A stretch of DNA of 64,000 nucleotides, taken from contig NZ_MPNU01000001.1 of NCBI RefSeq assembly GCF_001896205.1, positions 1,789,175 to 1,853,174 of the forward strand, given 5' to 3'. Positions 18,292 to 26,484 of the stretch are shown here, piece after piece; the first letter of the stretch is position 1; every line of letters begins with the position of its first letter. This stretch comes from Edwardsiella piscicida. GTDB lineage: Bacteria; Pseudomonadota; Gammaproteobacteria; Enterobacterales; Enterobacteriaceae. Position numbers and translations under genes: made by a program. The notes beneath the pieces are model-generated. The model saw only the letters and a program-made list of their open reading frames with translations, was not told where the DNA came from and searched no databases.

Positions 18292-18335
18292 GCCCACCCC
18301 GATCGTAGTATAAGAGTACTACGATCGGGGTGGGC
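18292..18335. repeat. Perfect 19-bp inverted repeat with 6-base loop
   Basis: Arms 18292-18310 and 18317-18335 are exactly complementary around TAAGAG. It sits upstream of the ribbon-helix-helix gene. It has no T run, so an operator or cruciform site is as likely as a terminator. Confidence 0.8.
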
Positions 18336-18529
18336 GCATAGCGATACGGTTTAGCATGAGAAGAGAATCGTTTGCAGCAGGACGCTTATCATATAATCAT
18401 ATAGAGTAAATCAATAACTTTATGATTTTATTGAGATAAAAAATAACGGCGCGACTTCTGTGTCAGTATTAAAACGTCTCCCGCCAAATGTGGGTTCCCG
18501 ATCATTGGTTTTTGGGAGTATCTATCACT

Positions 18530-19032
18530 TAGCAACGTGTTTCTCTCAGATCGAGGTCTTTCTCGGTCATATGTCGGTTTTTATGCCCCAGCAGCCGCTG
18601 GCAGAATTCCGTTCCGTACTGTGTCTGGTACATGCGTGAGGAAAGGCTGCGGATCTCATGAAAAGAGGGTGGGTAGATCTCTTGAACCCGTCCGCACTTA
18701 TCCATTCGCCGGGAGAAACCTTTGGTCAGGGTATCGGGCACCAGGGCTCCCCCCGGCCTCCTGTTGAGGCGCGAGCGCTGGGAGTTGAGCAGGTAGTCGC
18801 TCGGCCCCGGTAGCCGACAGCGCACCAGTACCTCGCGCAGTCGCAGCGGGTAGTCACCGAGCTGCAGATGGAGATCGAGGGTCATCGCCAGTCTGGCGCC
18901 GGTCTGGCGCCGGTCTTGCGCTGGATCACCCACAGTTTATCTTCCCGGATATCCTGCCAGCGGAGCGTGCAGAGATCTTCCCGCCGCGTTGCCCCGTGAG
19001 CAGGGCCAGTTCAATGCTGCGCGGTAGCCATG
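18530..19032 (-). pseudogene. Remnant of a second integrase gene (3' part)
   Basis: This is a near-copy of the C-terminal half of the intact integrase at 19278-20372, including the FHEIRSL, YGTEFCQRLLGHKNRHMTEK and stop regions, but with frameshifts (a duplicated GGTCTGGCGCC near 18900 and others). The tyrosine position has become Asp (EKDLDLRE against EKYLDLRE). Similarity continues past the stop to about 18463 and ends abruptly near 19032. It marks an earlier integration of a related phage at the same site. Confidence 0.85.
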
Positions 19033-19277
19033 GTGTTTTGGCGTAGCGCTCTATTAACCTTGACCTCTCCCCGTGGTTCTATAATCCTACCCGCGTAACC
19101 GGTGCCAGGGTGAAACTGGCAAAACGGCGCAGATGGGCTACGATTATAGAGCAAGGCACTCAATGCCTGCATAATGCCAACTTTTAGCGCACGGCTCTCC
19201 AAAAGAGCCATTCCCCTAGACCTGACACAGGAATCGTGTCAGATATTAAAATGCTCCCCGCCAATTTGAGTTCCCTA

Positions 19278-20372
19278 TTATTGGTTTTTGGGGATCTCTA
19301 TTACCTGCCAAAGTGCCTCCCTCAGATCGAGGTATTTCTCGGTCATATGCCGGTTTTTATGTCCCAGTAGCCGCTGGCAGAATTCCGTTCCGTACTGTGC
19401 CTGGTACATGCGTGAGGAAAGACTGCGGATCTCATGAAAAGAGGGTGGGTAGATCTCTTGAACCAGTCCGCACTTATCCATCAGCCGGGAGAAACCTTTG
19501 GTCAGGGTATCGGGCACCAGGGCTCCCCCCGGCCTCCTGTTGAGGCGCGAGCGCTGGGAGTTGAGCAGGTAGTCGCTCGGCCCCGGTAGCCGGCAGCGCG
19601 CCAGTACCTCGCGCAGTCGCAGCGGATAGTCACCGAGCTGCAGATGGAGATCGAGGGTCATCGCCAGTCTGGCGCCGGTCTTGCGCTGGATCACCCACAG
19701 TTTATCTTCCCGGATATCCTGCCAGCGGAGCACGCAGAGATCTTCCCGCCGTTGCCCCGTGAGCAGGGCCAGTTCAATGCTGCGCGGTAGCCATGGTTTA
19801 TGCGACTCCAGCTGGAGCGCCTGCGCGTAAACGGTCTGCAGCATCGTTTCTGTCAGGCGGCGGCGCTTGACCCGGATCGGCGGTGTACGGGTCTGCGTCA
19901 CCGGATTGTAGTCGATGAGGCCCGCGGCGATGGCCTCGCGAAATAGGGCGTTGAGAAAGGAGCGCATCAGACCCGCGGCGGAAAGGTGGCCGATCAGCAC
20001 ATAGTGGTGTAGCAGTGAGGCGATGTCGCGGGTGGTGACCTGAGCGATATTCTTCTGCCCGATCACCGTTTGTACGGCCTTGATCTGTGAGCGCCTGGCG
20101 CGCAGGGTATTGGCGGCTACGCCGCGGTAGCCGAGGATCCGCAGATACTCCGCCATCCATTGGCTGACGCTGGGGCACGCTTCCTCCATCGGTCGCTGGG
20201 TGGCGATATACTGGTTGGCCTCTTGCGCCTGGCGAACGGCCTCGTTTTTTTTGATATAGCCCAGGGGCATCTCCTGCCCACTGAGAGGATTGCGCCAGAT
20301 GAAAAACCCGCCCTTACAGTACAGGTTGTCCGGTAATTTTGGCGTAGCGCTGTCATCGTTATTTTGGACCAT
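19278..20372 (-). CDS. int: Prophage integrase (tyrosine recombinase)
   Basis: A 364-residue tyrosine recombinase. The N-terminal region carries an arm-type DNA-binding segment (LYCKGGFFIWRNPLSGQEMP), followed by a SAM-like core-binding domain. The catalytic set is visible: Arg in LLTGQRREDLCVLRW, His-x2-Arg in SFHEIRSLSS, the histidine in LLGHKNRHMTEK and the nucleophile Tyr in EKYLDLRE. It overlaps xis by 14 bases. Its 3' end, near 19.24 kb, should mark the left end of the prophage. I could not identify the att core or a tRNA target. Confidence 0.9.
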   Translation of the reverse strand: MVQNNDDSATPKLPDNLYCKGGFFIWRNPLSGQEMPLGYIKKNEAVRQAQEANQYIATQRPMEEACPSVSQWMAEYLRILGYRGVAANTLRARRSQIKAVQTVIGQKNIAQVTTRDIASLLHHYVLIGHLSAAGLMRSFLNALFREAIAAGLIDYNPVTQTRTPPIRVKRRRLTETMLQTVYAQALQLESHKPWLPRSIELALLTGQRREDLCVLRWQDIREDKLWVIQRKTGARLAMTLDLHLQLGDYPLRLREVLARCRLPGPSDYLLNSQRSRLNRRPGGALVPDTLTKGFSRLMDKCGLVQEIYPPSFHEIRSLSSRMYQAQYGTEFCQRLLGHKNRHMTEKYLDLREALWQVIEIPKNQ

Positions 20373-20607
20373 TTTTTAGCCTCTCCAGCAAGGTGGGGGT
20401 AGACGCCGCCGTGCCGTCGGGAACGGTGGGCTGCTGCCAGGGTGGCAGGTAGCGGGCATCGCTCTGAATACGGTAGGCGCGGCCGTGGCGGTAGGGCTGC
20501 GGGTAAATATAGCCGCGCCGGATCCAGCGCCGGACGGTGTCCACACAGGGTGGCTTATCGAGATAGACTTGCCGGGCCCACGCCGGGATGGTGAGGTAGG
20601 TTGTCAT
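20359..20607 (-). CDS. xis: Excisionase (Xis-like)
   Basis: An 82-residue basic protein: TIPAWARQVYLDKPPCVDTV and RRWIRRGYIYPQPYRHGRAY form the winged-helix excisionase pattern of lambdoid phages. It directs integrase toward excision. The gene overlaps int by 14 bases, as expected for a recombination cassette. Confidence 0.8.
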   Translation of the reverse strand: MTTYLTIPAWARQVYLDKPPCVDTVRRWIRRGYIYPQPYRHGRAYRIQSDARYLPPWQQPTVPDGTAASTPTLLERLKNGPK

Positions 20608-20673
20608 GGCGGGCTCCGGGGAAAGGGGGATCGTCAGCGCCTAGTGTTGCATAAGCTGGAACGCGTGTTATAT

Positions 20674-20696
20674 AGTGTTCCATATAAAGGAACACT
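20674..20696. promoter_or_regulatory. Palindromic operator before higBA
   Basis: AGTGTTCC (20674-20681) and GGAACACT (20689-20696) form a perfect 8-bp inverted repeat around ATATAAA, just upstream of higB. This is the expected binding site for the HigBA complex or HigA dimer, overlapping the probable promoter. Confidence 0.65.
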
Positions 20697-20706
20697 GTGA
20701 CTTGCC

Positions 20707-20985
20707 ATGATCAAAAGCTTCAAGCATCAGGGGTTGAAAAAATGCTTCCTCAACAATGATAGTGGCGGACTTGAGCAACACTTGGTGCCACGGATCAGGA
20801 CACGGCTGACCACCATTGATGCGGCAGACTGCATCGACGGTATCAACATGCCCGGCTACGATTTGCATCCACTGAAAGGCGATCGCAACGATATTTGGTC
20901 GATAAAAGTGTCTGGCAATTGGCGTATCACTTTCCGCTTTATCGATGGTGATGCGGAGATCCTGAATCTGGAGGACTATCACTGA
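20707..20985 (+). CDS. higB: HigB-type mRNA interferase toxin
   Basis: A 92-residue RelE-superfamily toxin: MIKSFKHQGLKKCFLNNDSG, MPGYDLHPLKGDRNDIWSIK and VSGNWRITFRFIDGDAEILN match host-inhibition-of-growth HigB proteins that cleave mRNA on the ribosome. Toxin comes first, as in higBA. Its stop overlaps the antitoxin ATG by one base. The module is on the opposite strand to int-xis and the leftward operon. Confidence 0.87.
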   Translation: MIKSFKHQGLKKCFLNNDSGGLEQHLVPRIRTRLTTIDAADCIDGINMPGYDLHPLKGDRNDIWSIKVSGNWRITFRFIDGDAEILNLEDYH

Positions 20986-21272
20986 TGAAAATGGCTAACC
21001 CTGCGCATCCCGGCGAAATCATCGCTGAGACACTGGAGGATATGCATATCAGCCTGCGGCAGTTCGCCAAGGCGATGGATATTGCGCCCTCCACCGCCAG
21101 CCGGCTGATCTCTGGCCACACCTCGGTTACCCCGGAAATGGCGCTGCGCCTGTCTGTGGTGCTCGGCAGTACGGCAGAAACCTGGCTCAAGATCCAGAAC
21201 CACTACAGCCTGAACGAGGCCAGAAAAACCACTGACCTGTGCCACCTGCACCGTTTGGTACTGGCCTCCTGA
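20985..21272 (+). CDS. higA: HigA-type antitoxin
   Basis: A 95-residue XRE helix-turn-helix antitoxin: ANPAHPGEIIAETLEDMHIS and AKAMDIAPSTASRLISG are typical of HigA. It neutralises HigB and represses the operon through the palindrome at 20674. Starts with ATG at 20985 or, less likely, at 20991. Confidence 0.87.
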   Translation: MKMANPAHPGEIIAETLEDMHISLRQFAKAMDIAPSTASRLISGHTSVTPEMALRLSVVLGSTAETWLKIQNHYSLNEARKTTDLCHLHRLVLAS

Positions 21273-21354
21273 GATAGCAGGAACGCCGGCCATTCAGTGG
21301 ATCTCGTCCTCTGGCAAGCTTGCGTTCTCTTACCCGAGGGATGGATACCTATTT

Positions 21355-22014
21355 TCAGGAGTGATCCATACAATCCTTACACCACAGCGTCAGCCCATCT
21401 TTCCGCTTGCTGTTTTTGTAGAAACTGGTTTTCCGTCGGCGGCGCTTACACTTAGGGCAATACTTCATCTGCTTAGTATTACGGGGCGCCGAGAGGCATT
21501 CGGCACACCATGTGGTATAGCCGTCAGGATGCTTGCTGGAACGCCTAAATTTGCTCAGTTGGAGAGTGCGGCCACAGCGTGGGCAAATTTTTGTATTCTC
21601 TGTCATCATCGGTTCATGCTCAATAATATTGACGGAGTGACGGTGAACAGCCTGGGGTTGTGCACTGCGGAGGGCTGGACGAGGAGAAATGTAGCCTTGG
21701 GAGGAACTCATTGAATAGGGAGCCTTCGCTGGGATAAACCTCTCTTTTGAGAGAGCCTGACGCTGCCTTATCTCCTGCAAATAGCGATCATGGTTATCTG
21801 AGATAAGGGTCATTTTATCCTGATTTCCCTCAATATTATGGTACTGGGTAGAGGTGCTATTGATAGTTCTTGTTCTATTTATCTGGATGTTGCCATCATT
21901 GGTTTTTATTGTTTTGTTTTGTGTTATCACTGTCTTATCAGATACAGTCGTTTTATCCCGAGTGATGTAAATAATTAGTACGAATATGATGGCGACAAGG
22001 ATTACTATATCCAT
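21355..22014 (-). CDS. Membrane-anchored double zinc-ribbon protein
   Basis: A 219-residue protein with one N-terminal membrane helix (MDIVILVAIIFVLIIYI), a long polar linker and two tandem four-cysteine units: CPRCGRTLQLSKFRRSS...WCAEC and CPKCKRRRRKTSFYKNS...WCKDC. Each unit resembles the zinc-binding half of HNH-type proteins but lacks the nuclease histidines that I would expect. The linker is positively charged. Function unknown; a membrane-located nucleic-acid or protein-binding role in superinfection control is only a guess. Confidence 0.6.
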   Translation of the reverse strand: MDIVILVAIIFVLIIYITRDKTTVSDKTVITQNKTIKTNDGNIQINRTRTINSTSTQYHNIEGNQDKMTLISDNHDRYLQEIRQRQALSKERFIPAKAPYSMSSSQGYISPRPALRSAQPQAVHRHSVNIIEHEPMMTENTKICPRCGRTLQLSKFRRSSKHPDGYTTWCAECLSAPRNTKQMKYCPKCKRRRRKTSFYKNSKRKDGLTLWCKDCMDHS

Positions 22015-22062
22015 AACGCAACCTATTGTTTTTATTGGATTGATATATTACTGGGGCGAATG

Positions 22063-22392
22063 TCAGCGCGAGCTATCCTTCTTAATATACCACTCTAAAT
22101 AACGGCAACTTTTACCATCTACCCTATAACCCTCATCTGAAAAACTGCATCTATAAGAATAGGCATCCGCCCGGAGAATGGGAGCGTAGATATAAGATAG
22201 AGACATAATCGCCACAGAAATGATAAGCGCTATACACCATATGATAATTTTTATATTCCCAGACAAGATCGCTTTAACATCCATAGTATCCATATCGGTT
22301 TCAATCCTTATGATATCATTTTTATGAATTTTCCCGACTGTCGTTTCACTTGAATACTCTGAGTATGTATCACTATCTTCCGCACAAATCAT
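22063..22392 (-). CDS. Unknown single-pass membrane protein
   Basis: About 109 residues: a polar, acidic N-terminal part, one membrane helix (IIIWCIALIISVAIMSLSYI) and a C-terminal part with two cysteines. I do not recognise a family. There is no strong ribosome-binding site before 22392, so the start is uncertain. It sits in the leftward prophage operon between the Rha-like gene and the zinc-ribbon gene. Confidence 0.45.
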   Translation of the reverse strand: MICAEDSDTYSEYSSETTVGKIHKNDIIRIETDMDTMDVKAILSGNIKIIIWCIALIISVAIMSLSYIYAPILRADAYSYRCSFSDEGYRVDGKSCRYLEWYIKKDSSR

Positions 22393-22524
22393 CTATTTTT
22401 TTATAGGCTGATTTTTTCAATCAAACAAATATGTTACTCATTTTTTTAATCTGTTATTTTTAAATGGCATTTACACCTCTCTCCCATATCACGCCCGGCA
22501 GACCTCCCCACCGGGCGCCCCAAG

Positions 22525-23298
22525 CTACCCTGCTCGCCGCGTCAGCCGGGCCAGACTTTGCCGCTCGACGTTGTTCAACTGGGAGCGGGTCTCCCCCAAC
22601 AGACTCAGATGCCTGAACTCATGCTGAATATGGTTCAACACTGGGCGAAGTTCGCCACGGTTACGCACCACCTGCTGTAGCACCTGCTTTTCAAGCTGCT
22701 GGATTAGGCGGCGGGTTTCATGGCTGATTTCCATGATGCGCTGCAGCTCGCGGGCCAGTGCAGGCAAATCGGCGGCGGTAAAGGGATATGGGGACGGCAC
22801 GCCGGTGGCCTGACGCAGTGCGTACCAGACGCCCTGATTCCAGGCGGCGCGGAACCGGAACGGGTTAACGATGGAGTCGATCAGCCATTTCAGGTTTTTT
22901 ATCTCCCCGTCGGAGAGCTGCTGTGGCTTAGGGGTTGAGTACGCGCCCTGCTGGCGGGTGAGCAGTTGCCTTTCCATGCGGTTGAAAGCGGCGATATAGG
23001 CCTCTTTGAATGCGGCGGCACTCTTACCGGTAAAGCCCATGACCAGAAAGACGAAACCGTCTTTGGTCATCTCGTAGATTTTAGATTCACGCTTAGCGCC
23101 GTTGCCGATTGACACGGATTGAACATCGGCTGAAAAGTTAGCCGATGCAAAATCGGGTGAGCAATCCAGCGTTTCAATCTTCTGGATGACGTTCTTGTGC
23201 TGCTTGCCAAAGAACTCAGCCACCGCAGTGGACGTAGTGATGGGGCGGTGGTTTCGGATGATGACGCTGGGGGTGTGTACAGAAAGCTGATGGGTCAT
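22525..23298 (-). CDS. Rha-family phage regulatory protein with shared antirepressor C-terminal domain
   Basis: A 257-residue protein. Residues 1-110 are the Rha domain (HRPITTSTAVAEFFGKQHKN, KIYEMTKDGFVFLVMGFTGK). The C-terminal 150 residues (LSDGEIKNLKWLIDSIVNPF onward) are almost identical to those of the AntA-type protein at 45436-46197. Rha proteins interfere with phage growth or regulation in P22-like phages; the shared C-domain probably binds a common partner. Expression is likely limited by the C4-like RNA encoded in its leader at 23450-23540. Confidence 0.85.
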   Translation of the reverse strand: MTHQLSVHTPSVIIRNHRPITTSTAVAEFFGKQHKNVIQKIETLDCSPDFASANFSADVQSVSIGNGAKRESKIYEMTKDGFVFLVMGFTGKSAAAFKEAYIAAFNRMERQLLTRQQGAYSTPKPQQLSDGEIKNLKWLIDSIVNPFRFRAAWNQGVWYALRQATGVPSPYPFTAADLPALARELQRIMEISHETRRLIQQLEKQVLQQVVRNRGELRPVLNHIQHEFRHLSLLGETRSQLNNVERQSLARLTRRAG

Positions 23299-23449
23299 TT
23301 TCTGCGTCCTTTGTATTTGTTCAGATTTTCCCTGTGTTCAGCAGGGCGGTCGGGTACTTGAACACCGTACAAAGATCGGCCAGCAGTTTTCCCCTTGCGG
23401 GTGTTGTATGGTCTGCTCGCTACCCGGCCATATCTGAAAGTATGGACAC

Positions 23450-23540
23450 AAAAAAACCGCATGGCTGTCGGGTGCGGAGGCCGCTTTGTAAGGTGTGTTC
23501 AGCACCTGAGCGGACTATACCCCCGACGCCGCGGATAAAA
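23450..23540 (-). ncRNA. C4-like antisense RNA upstream of rha
   Basis: Reading the minus strand, a stem joins GTCGGG and CCCGAC, a nested hairpin CCGCTcAGGTG/CACCT..AGCGG follows, and the RNA ends in a CCGCA...TGCGG hairpin followed by seven Ts, an intrinsic terminator. The loop strand at 23479-23500 is complementary, with a few mismatches, to a segment further along the same transcript at 23360-23381, upstream of the rha start. This is the logic of the P1/P7 C4 RNA that represses icd-ant by pairing in cis. Confidence 0.65.
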
Positions 23541-23579
23541 CTAATTCCGATTTATGATACTTTACTTACAAATCATAGG

Positions 23580-23680
23580 AATGCAATAAGAATAGTGGCC
23601 ATCGATCACCGGTTTCTCGCCATTACGTCCGTAATGACAACGCTGACCGCAGCTGGGTATAGTGATTATTTTATAACGAA
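23580..23680. repeat. Boundary repeat, copy 1 (left side of cargo slot A)
   Basis: Shares with 32205-32350 the blocks ATCGATCACCGGTTTCTCG and CCGCAGCTGGGTAT and an operator-like palindrome CATTACG-TC-CGTAATG (23621-23636). It lies between the promoter side of the C4-rha operon and the AT-rich cargo gene A. The next 200 bases to cargo A are AT-rich with no gene. Confidence 0.75.
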
Positions 23681-23890
23681 TAAATGCAATGTTAAATTAT
23701 CACCAATACTAATTTGATTAGTTAATTGTTGATTTTTCTACACCATATTTTTAGTCATTAGAGCAAGCAGTTTTTCCTTAACCAATTAGATGGAAGGTAT
23801 AAATTCTTTCATTTATCTGGATTGTTTTTGAGTAATCTAATAGAGTTATTAACTATATTGAGTAAAACTGACTGGAGTTACGGTATAACA

Positions 23891-25993
23891 ATGAATAGGC
23901 CTATTGCTTTCGCTGATCTTTTTCAGCAGATTAGAGAGTCAGAGGGGGCAGGTTTCCTAGATCGAGCTCATCAACGCAGTTTTTCACTAAATATATTTAA
24001 AATGAATGCGTTGGAGCTTCTTTGGTTATCCCAAAGAGTCAGGGATCCTAAGCAATGTATAGCATTAATGGCGGAGAAAAACCGTGAGGCAGGGATCCAA
24101 GCCCATCGAGAGCTAAATCGTCATATTCATAACTTCGTTTCATCCTCTTTGACCCTTGTTGAACATACGCGGGTATTCATGAGGACGCATTACGCAGGAA
24201 CTGAAATTCTCACAATATATGAAAATAAAGCGAGAGATACTTTCGCTAACTCACCAGTAGCACAGTTTGTTCAAGGACTTCGCAACTACATGCTTCACAG
24301 AGGTTTGCCAAATTCTAGTATGTTTATGAAGTTCGAGGCAGCCCCTAGCGAAATGGATGGTTTTGGTACGATGGAAACAGGAGTGAGCTATGACACCGCC
24401 TCTCTTTTGGATTGGAAAGATTGGAAGTCAGTAGCTCGTACCTATATTGAACAAGCTGGGGAACATCTAGATATTCACGAAGTGACACAAGAGTACCTAG
24501 CACTAGTATCCAGATTCCATGATTGGTTGGATTCCATTTTAGAAAAATACCATCATTCCGATCTTCAAGAAGTTAGTCAACTTAAAATAAAACTTAATAA
24601 GATTAGCCCAGACAACGAACCTACTTTACAAACTAATCCGTCAGATTCTCTCCCTATTGAGCCATTTATGTTTACATCAGCTCATGCTGCTGAACTTGAA
24701 CTGATCTCTTGTGATATTTTCGGGAAGGTTAAAGAGATTCGTATTCCGCATGAGGTAGATGATTTCGCAACTGAACGGCCTATAACTCTGATTACTGGTC
24801 AAGATATAATTGGAGACGTTATCTCCTGGGTGCAAGATGTTAATGGAGCTATGTCTATTATATTCTTCAAATATAATGAAAAAACCTATGGATTAGTAGA
24901 GAGTGATTATAAATTTCTTAATGAGCTAATTGATGTTGTCATGAAGGCAGCTTGGGCTCGCACAAAGATAAGTCGTAAGTTTGTTGAGACTACTTTCTTT
25001 AATTGGGTAAGACAACAATTTCCATCTGTTCAAATACCATTTTCAGAGGCATTGAGCGATGCAGTTAAAAAATCCGTCATGAATATTGAGGTCTTAGCTC
25101 CAATTGCTAATATGGAGGTCGAGCAAGGGTTTGACTTTGGCCCTGTTCGTATAGATTCTATTACCGCTAATACTATCGAAAACCTACGTAGCGGAGCACC
25201 TTTACCTTCCCCTGAGCAAGAGCCAGATGTTAGGCAGTTCTTTGAAAAATTGAAAAATGATATTCAAGGATATGCTACCGTAATTGTTTCTGTTGAGGCT
25301 GAGAAAAAATTTGCTGCAGAGCGAGCTTTTCAGATTGCTCAAGATGCTGTTGGTTTATTGAGCTTCTTTTCCCCTGCTGCTTCTTGCTCGTACATTTTCA
25401 ATTCGGTAGCATTGGCTGGAACGGAGTACCTTCCAAGATCGAAACTAATTGTAAAGTATGAAGGCGGCTTTAGCCATACTGAATGCATTTTACCTAAAAA
25501 TATAGGCTATTGGCGTCTATCTAAGCGGAGATTTGCAGAGATTAATTCTGAACTACTGAAAGCAGCTGCTTCACTCGTAGTGTCGGAGGGCTTGAGTGAG
25601 TTTGCTTTAGCGGTACGAGCGAGCATTCTAACCTACAGTAAGGGGACAACTTTGATAGTTCTGCAAGATCGCCTACGATATTGTTTATTTGCTCTTGAGA
25701 GTATCTTACTCAAGCATGACATGGAACCGAGAGCATATAGCGTGATTAATAGGATGTGCTCTATTCTTGTCAGCGGAGGAGCTGTTGGTGAAGATGTTAA
25801 GGCAGTTATCCAGCAAATCTATTGGTTACTGGATCAACCACAGTTGACTGAGTTAGGCGATAGAGAAAACTCATTGATCGCTACATTTATATCTTACACT
25901 TACTATATTTTACAAGTGGTGCTTGGTAATGTTGAACATTTCAGTTATAAAATTCAGTTTTTGGACGAAATTGATAGAATGGACAAATGTTAG
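23891..25993 (+). CDS. Cargo gene A: large HEPN-like protein, candidate anti-phage gene
   Basis: About 700 residues from the ATG at 23891; a TTG at 23822 would add 23. It has no signal peptide or membrane helices. Around residues 125-145, AQFVQGLRNYMLHRGLP contains the R-x4-H motif of HEPN ribonucleases in a suitable helical context, preceded by a second helical region (HRELNRHIHNFVSSSL). The C-terminal part (LRYCLFALESILLKHDMEPR) resembles Apea-like HEPN helices. No nucleotidyltransferase or P-loop is seen. It is strongly AT-rich, alone, and opposite in strand to the surrounding leftward operon. Not recognised as a named system. Confidence 0.6.
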   Translation: MNRPIAFADLFQQIRESEGAGFLDRAHQRSFSLNIFKMNALELLWLSQRVRDPKQCIALMAEKNREAGIQAHRELNRHIHNFVSSSLTLVEHTRVFMRTHYAGTEILTIYENKARDTFANSPVAQFVQGLRNYMLHRGLPNSSMFMKFEAAPSEMDGFGTMETGVSYDTASLLDWKDWKSVARTYIEQAGEHLDIHEVTQEYLALVSRFHDWLDSILEKYHHSDLQEVSQLKIKLNKISPDNEPTLQTNPSDSLPIEPFMFTSAHAAELELISCDIFGKVKEIRIPHEVDDFATERPITLITGQDIIGDVISWVQDVNGAMSIIFFKYNEKTYGLVESDYKFLNELIDVVMKAAWARTKISRKFVETTFFNWVRQQFPSVQIPFSEALSDAVKKSVMNIEVLAPIANMEVEQGFDFGPVRIDSITANTIENLRSGAPLPSPEQEPDVRQFFEKLKNDIQGYATVIVSVEAEKKFAAERAFQIAQDAVGLLSFFSPAASCSYIFNSVALAGTEYLPRSKLIVKYEGGFSHTECILPKNIGYWRLSKRRFAEINSELLKAAASLVVSEGLSEFALAVRASILTYSKGTTLIVLQDRLRYCLFALESILLKHDMEPRAYSVINRMCSILVSGGAVGEDVKAVIQQIYWLLDQPQLTELGDRENSLIATFISYTYYILQVVLGNVEHFSYKIQFLDEIDRMDKC

Positions 25994-26087
25994 ACAATAA
26001 TTATTGATAATATGTTGTAGCTAGTATTCACCTGTTAGCTGACAAGCGAGCACTTAAGCAAGAAAATAGTTACCAGTGGTAAAGAGT

Positions 26088-26228
26088 TCACTGCTGGTAC
26101 TCACACTGTCTATCTACAATATCACCTGTGCACAGTACGATCACATCGACCCGATGCGATTCGCGCTTGCTGGCGATTTCTGCCCGGTTTAGGGCAGGGA
26201 GGTGCGCTAATTTTAAACCTAGTGTAAG
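26088..26228 (-). pseudogene. Truncated duplicate of the N gene (3' half)
   Basis: Minus-strand translation gives LGLKLAHLPALNRAEIASKR then ESHRVDVIVLCTG, nearly identical to the C-terminal half of the N-like protein at 36569-36865. The DNA matches 36640-36740 closely. The arginine-rich N-terminal half is missing and the last residues differ. It sits immediately right of cargo gene A, as the intact N gene sits right of cargo gene B. Confidence 0.8.
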
Positions 26229-26326
26229 TATCCCTGAAATCCGCGCTATTCTCTTTTAGAGAGTGGTTTACGCTACCTTGGAAGCGAGCATAGAGATCTA
26301 TGGGGCTGCGCCCATTCCTGATGGTT

Positions 26327-26434
26327 TCAGGATTTAGTGAACTTCCGCTTTTCGCTCTTAGCGAACCATCTAAACAGATGGCCTCCAATGTCACCAGTGG
26401 TAAACAGTTTACCACGGGTAGACTCGGTGCTCAT
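26327..26434 (-). CDS. Possible very small protein (35 residues)
   Basis: MSTESTRGKLFTTGDIGGHL followed by a basic tail; AGGGG precedes the ATG. A perfect palindrome, GTGGTAAAC-A-GTTTACCAC, falls inside it. It may simply be debris of the duplication that carries the N remnant. Low confidence as a gene. Confidence 0.25.
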   Translation of the reverse strand: MSTESTRGKLFTTGDIGGHLFRWFAKSEKRKFTKS

Positions 26435-26484
26435 CCATCCCCTTGATACGTGACGGCACCTCCCACCCAATAGAACCCTAACCT

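Larger units (their letters stand above)
22487..23585 (-). repeat. Inverted repeat copy 1 (Rha C-terminal region and C4 leader)
   Basis: The 3' half of the Rha-like gene (to about 22990) with its trailing sequence, and the leader with the C4-like RNA (about 23310-23585), are closely similar to 45160-46240 in the opposite orientation. The 5' part of the gene between them is unrelated. The two copies flank about 22 kb. Confidence 0.8.

Noticed and set aside
19030..19250. Host tRNA or tmRNA as attachment target
   Set aside because: I found no cloverleaf or tmRNA end here. The stretch between the two integrase copies remains unexplained apart from a short GACAC/GTGTC inverted repeat near 19225-19244.
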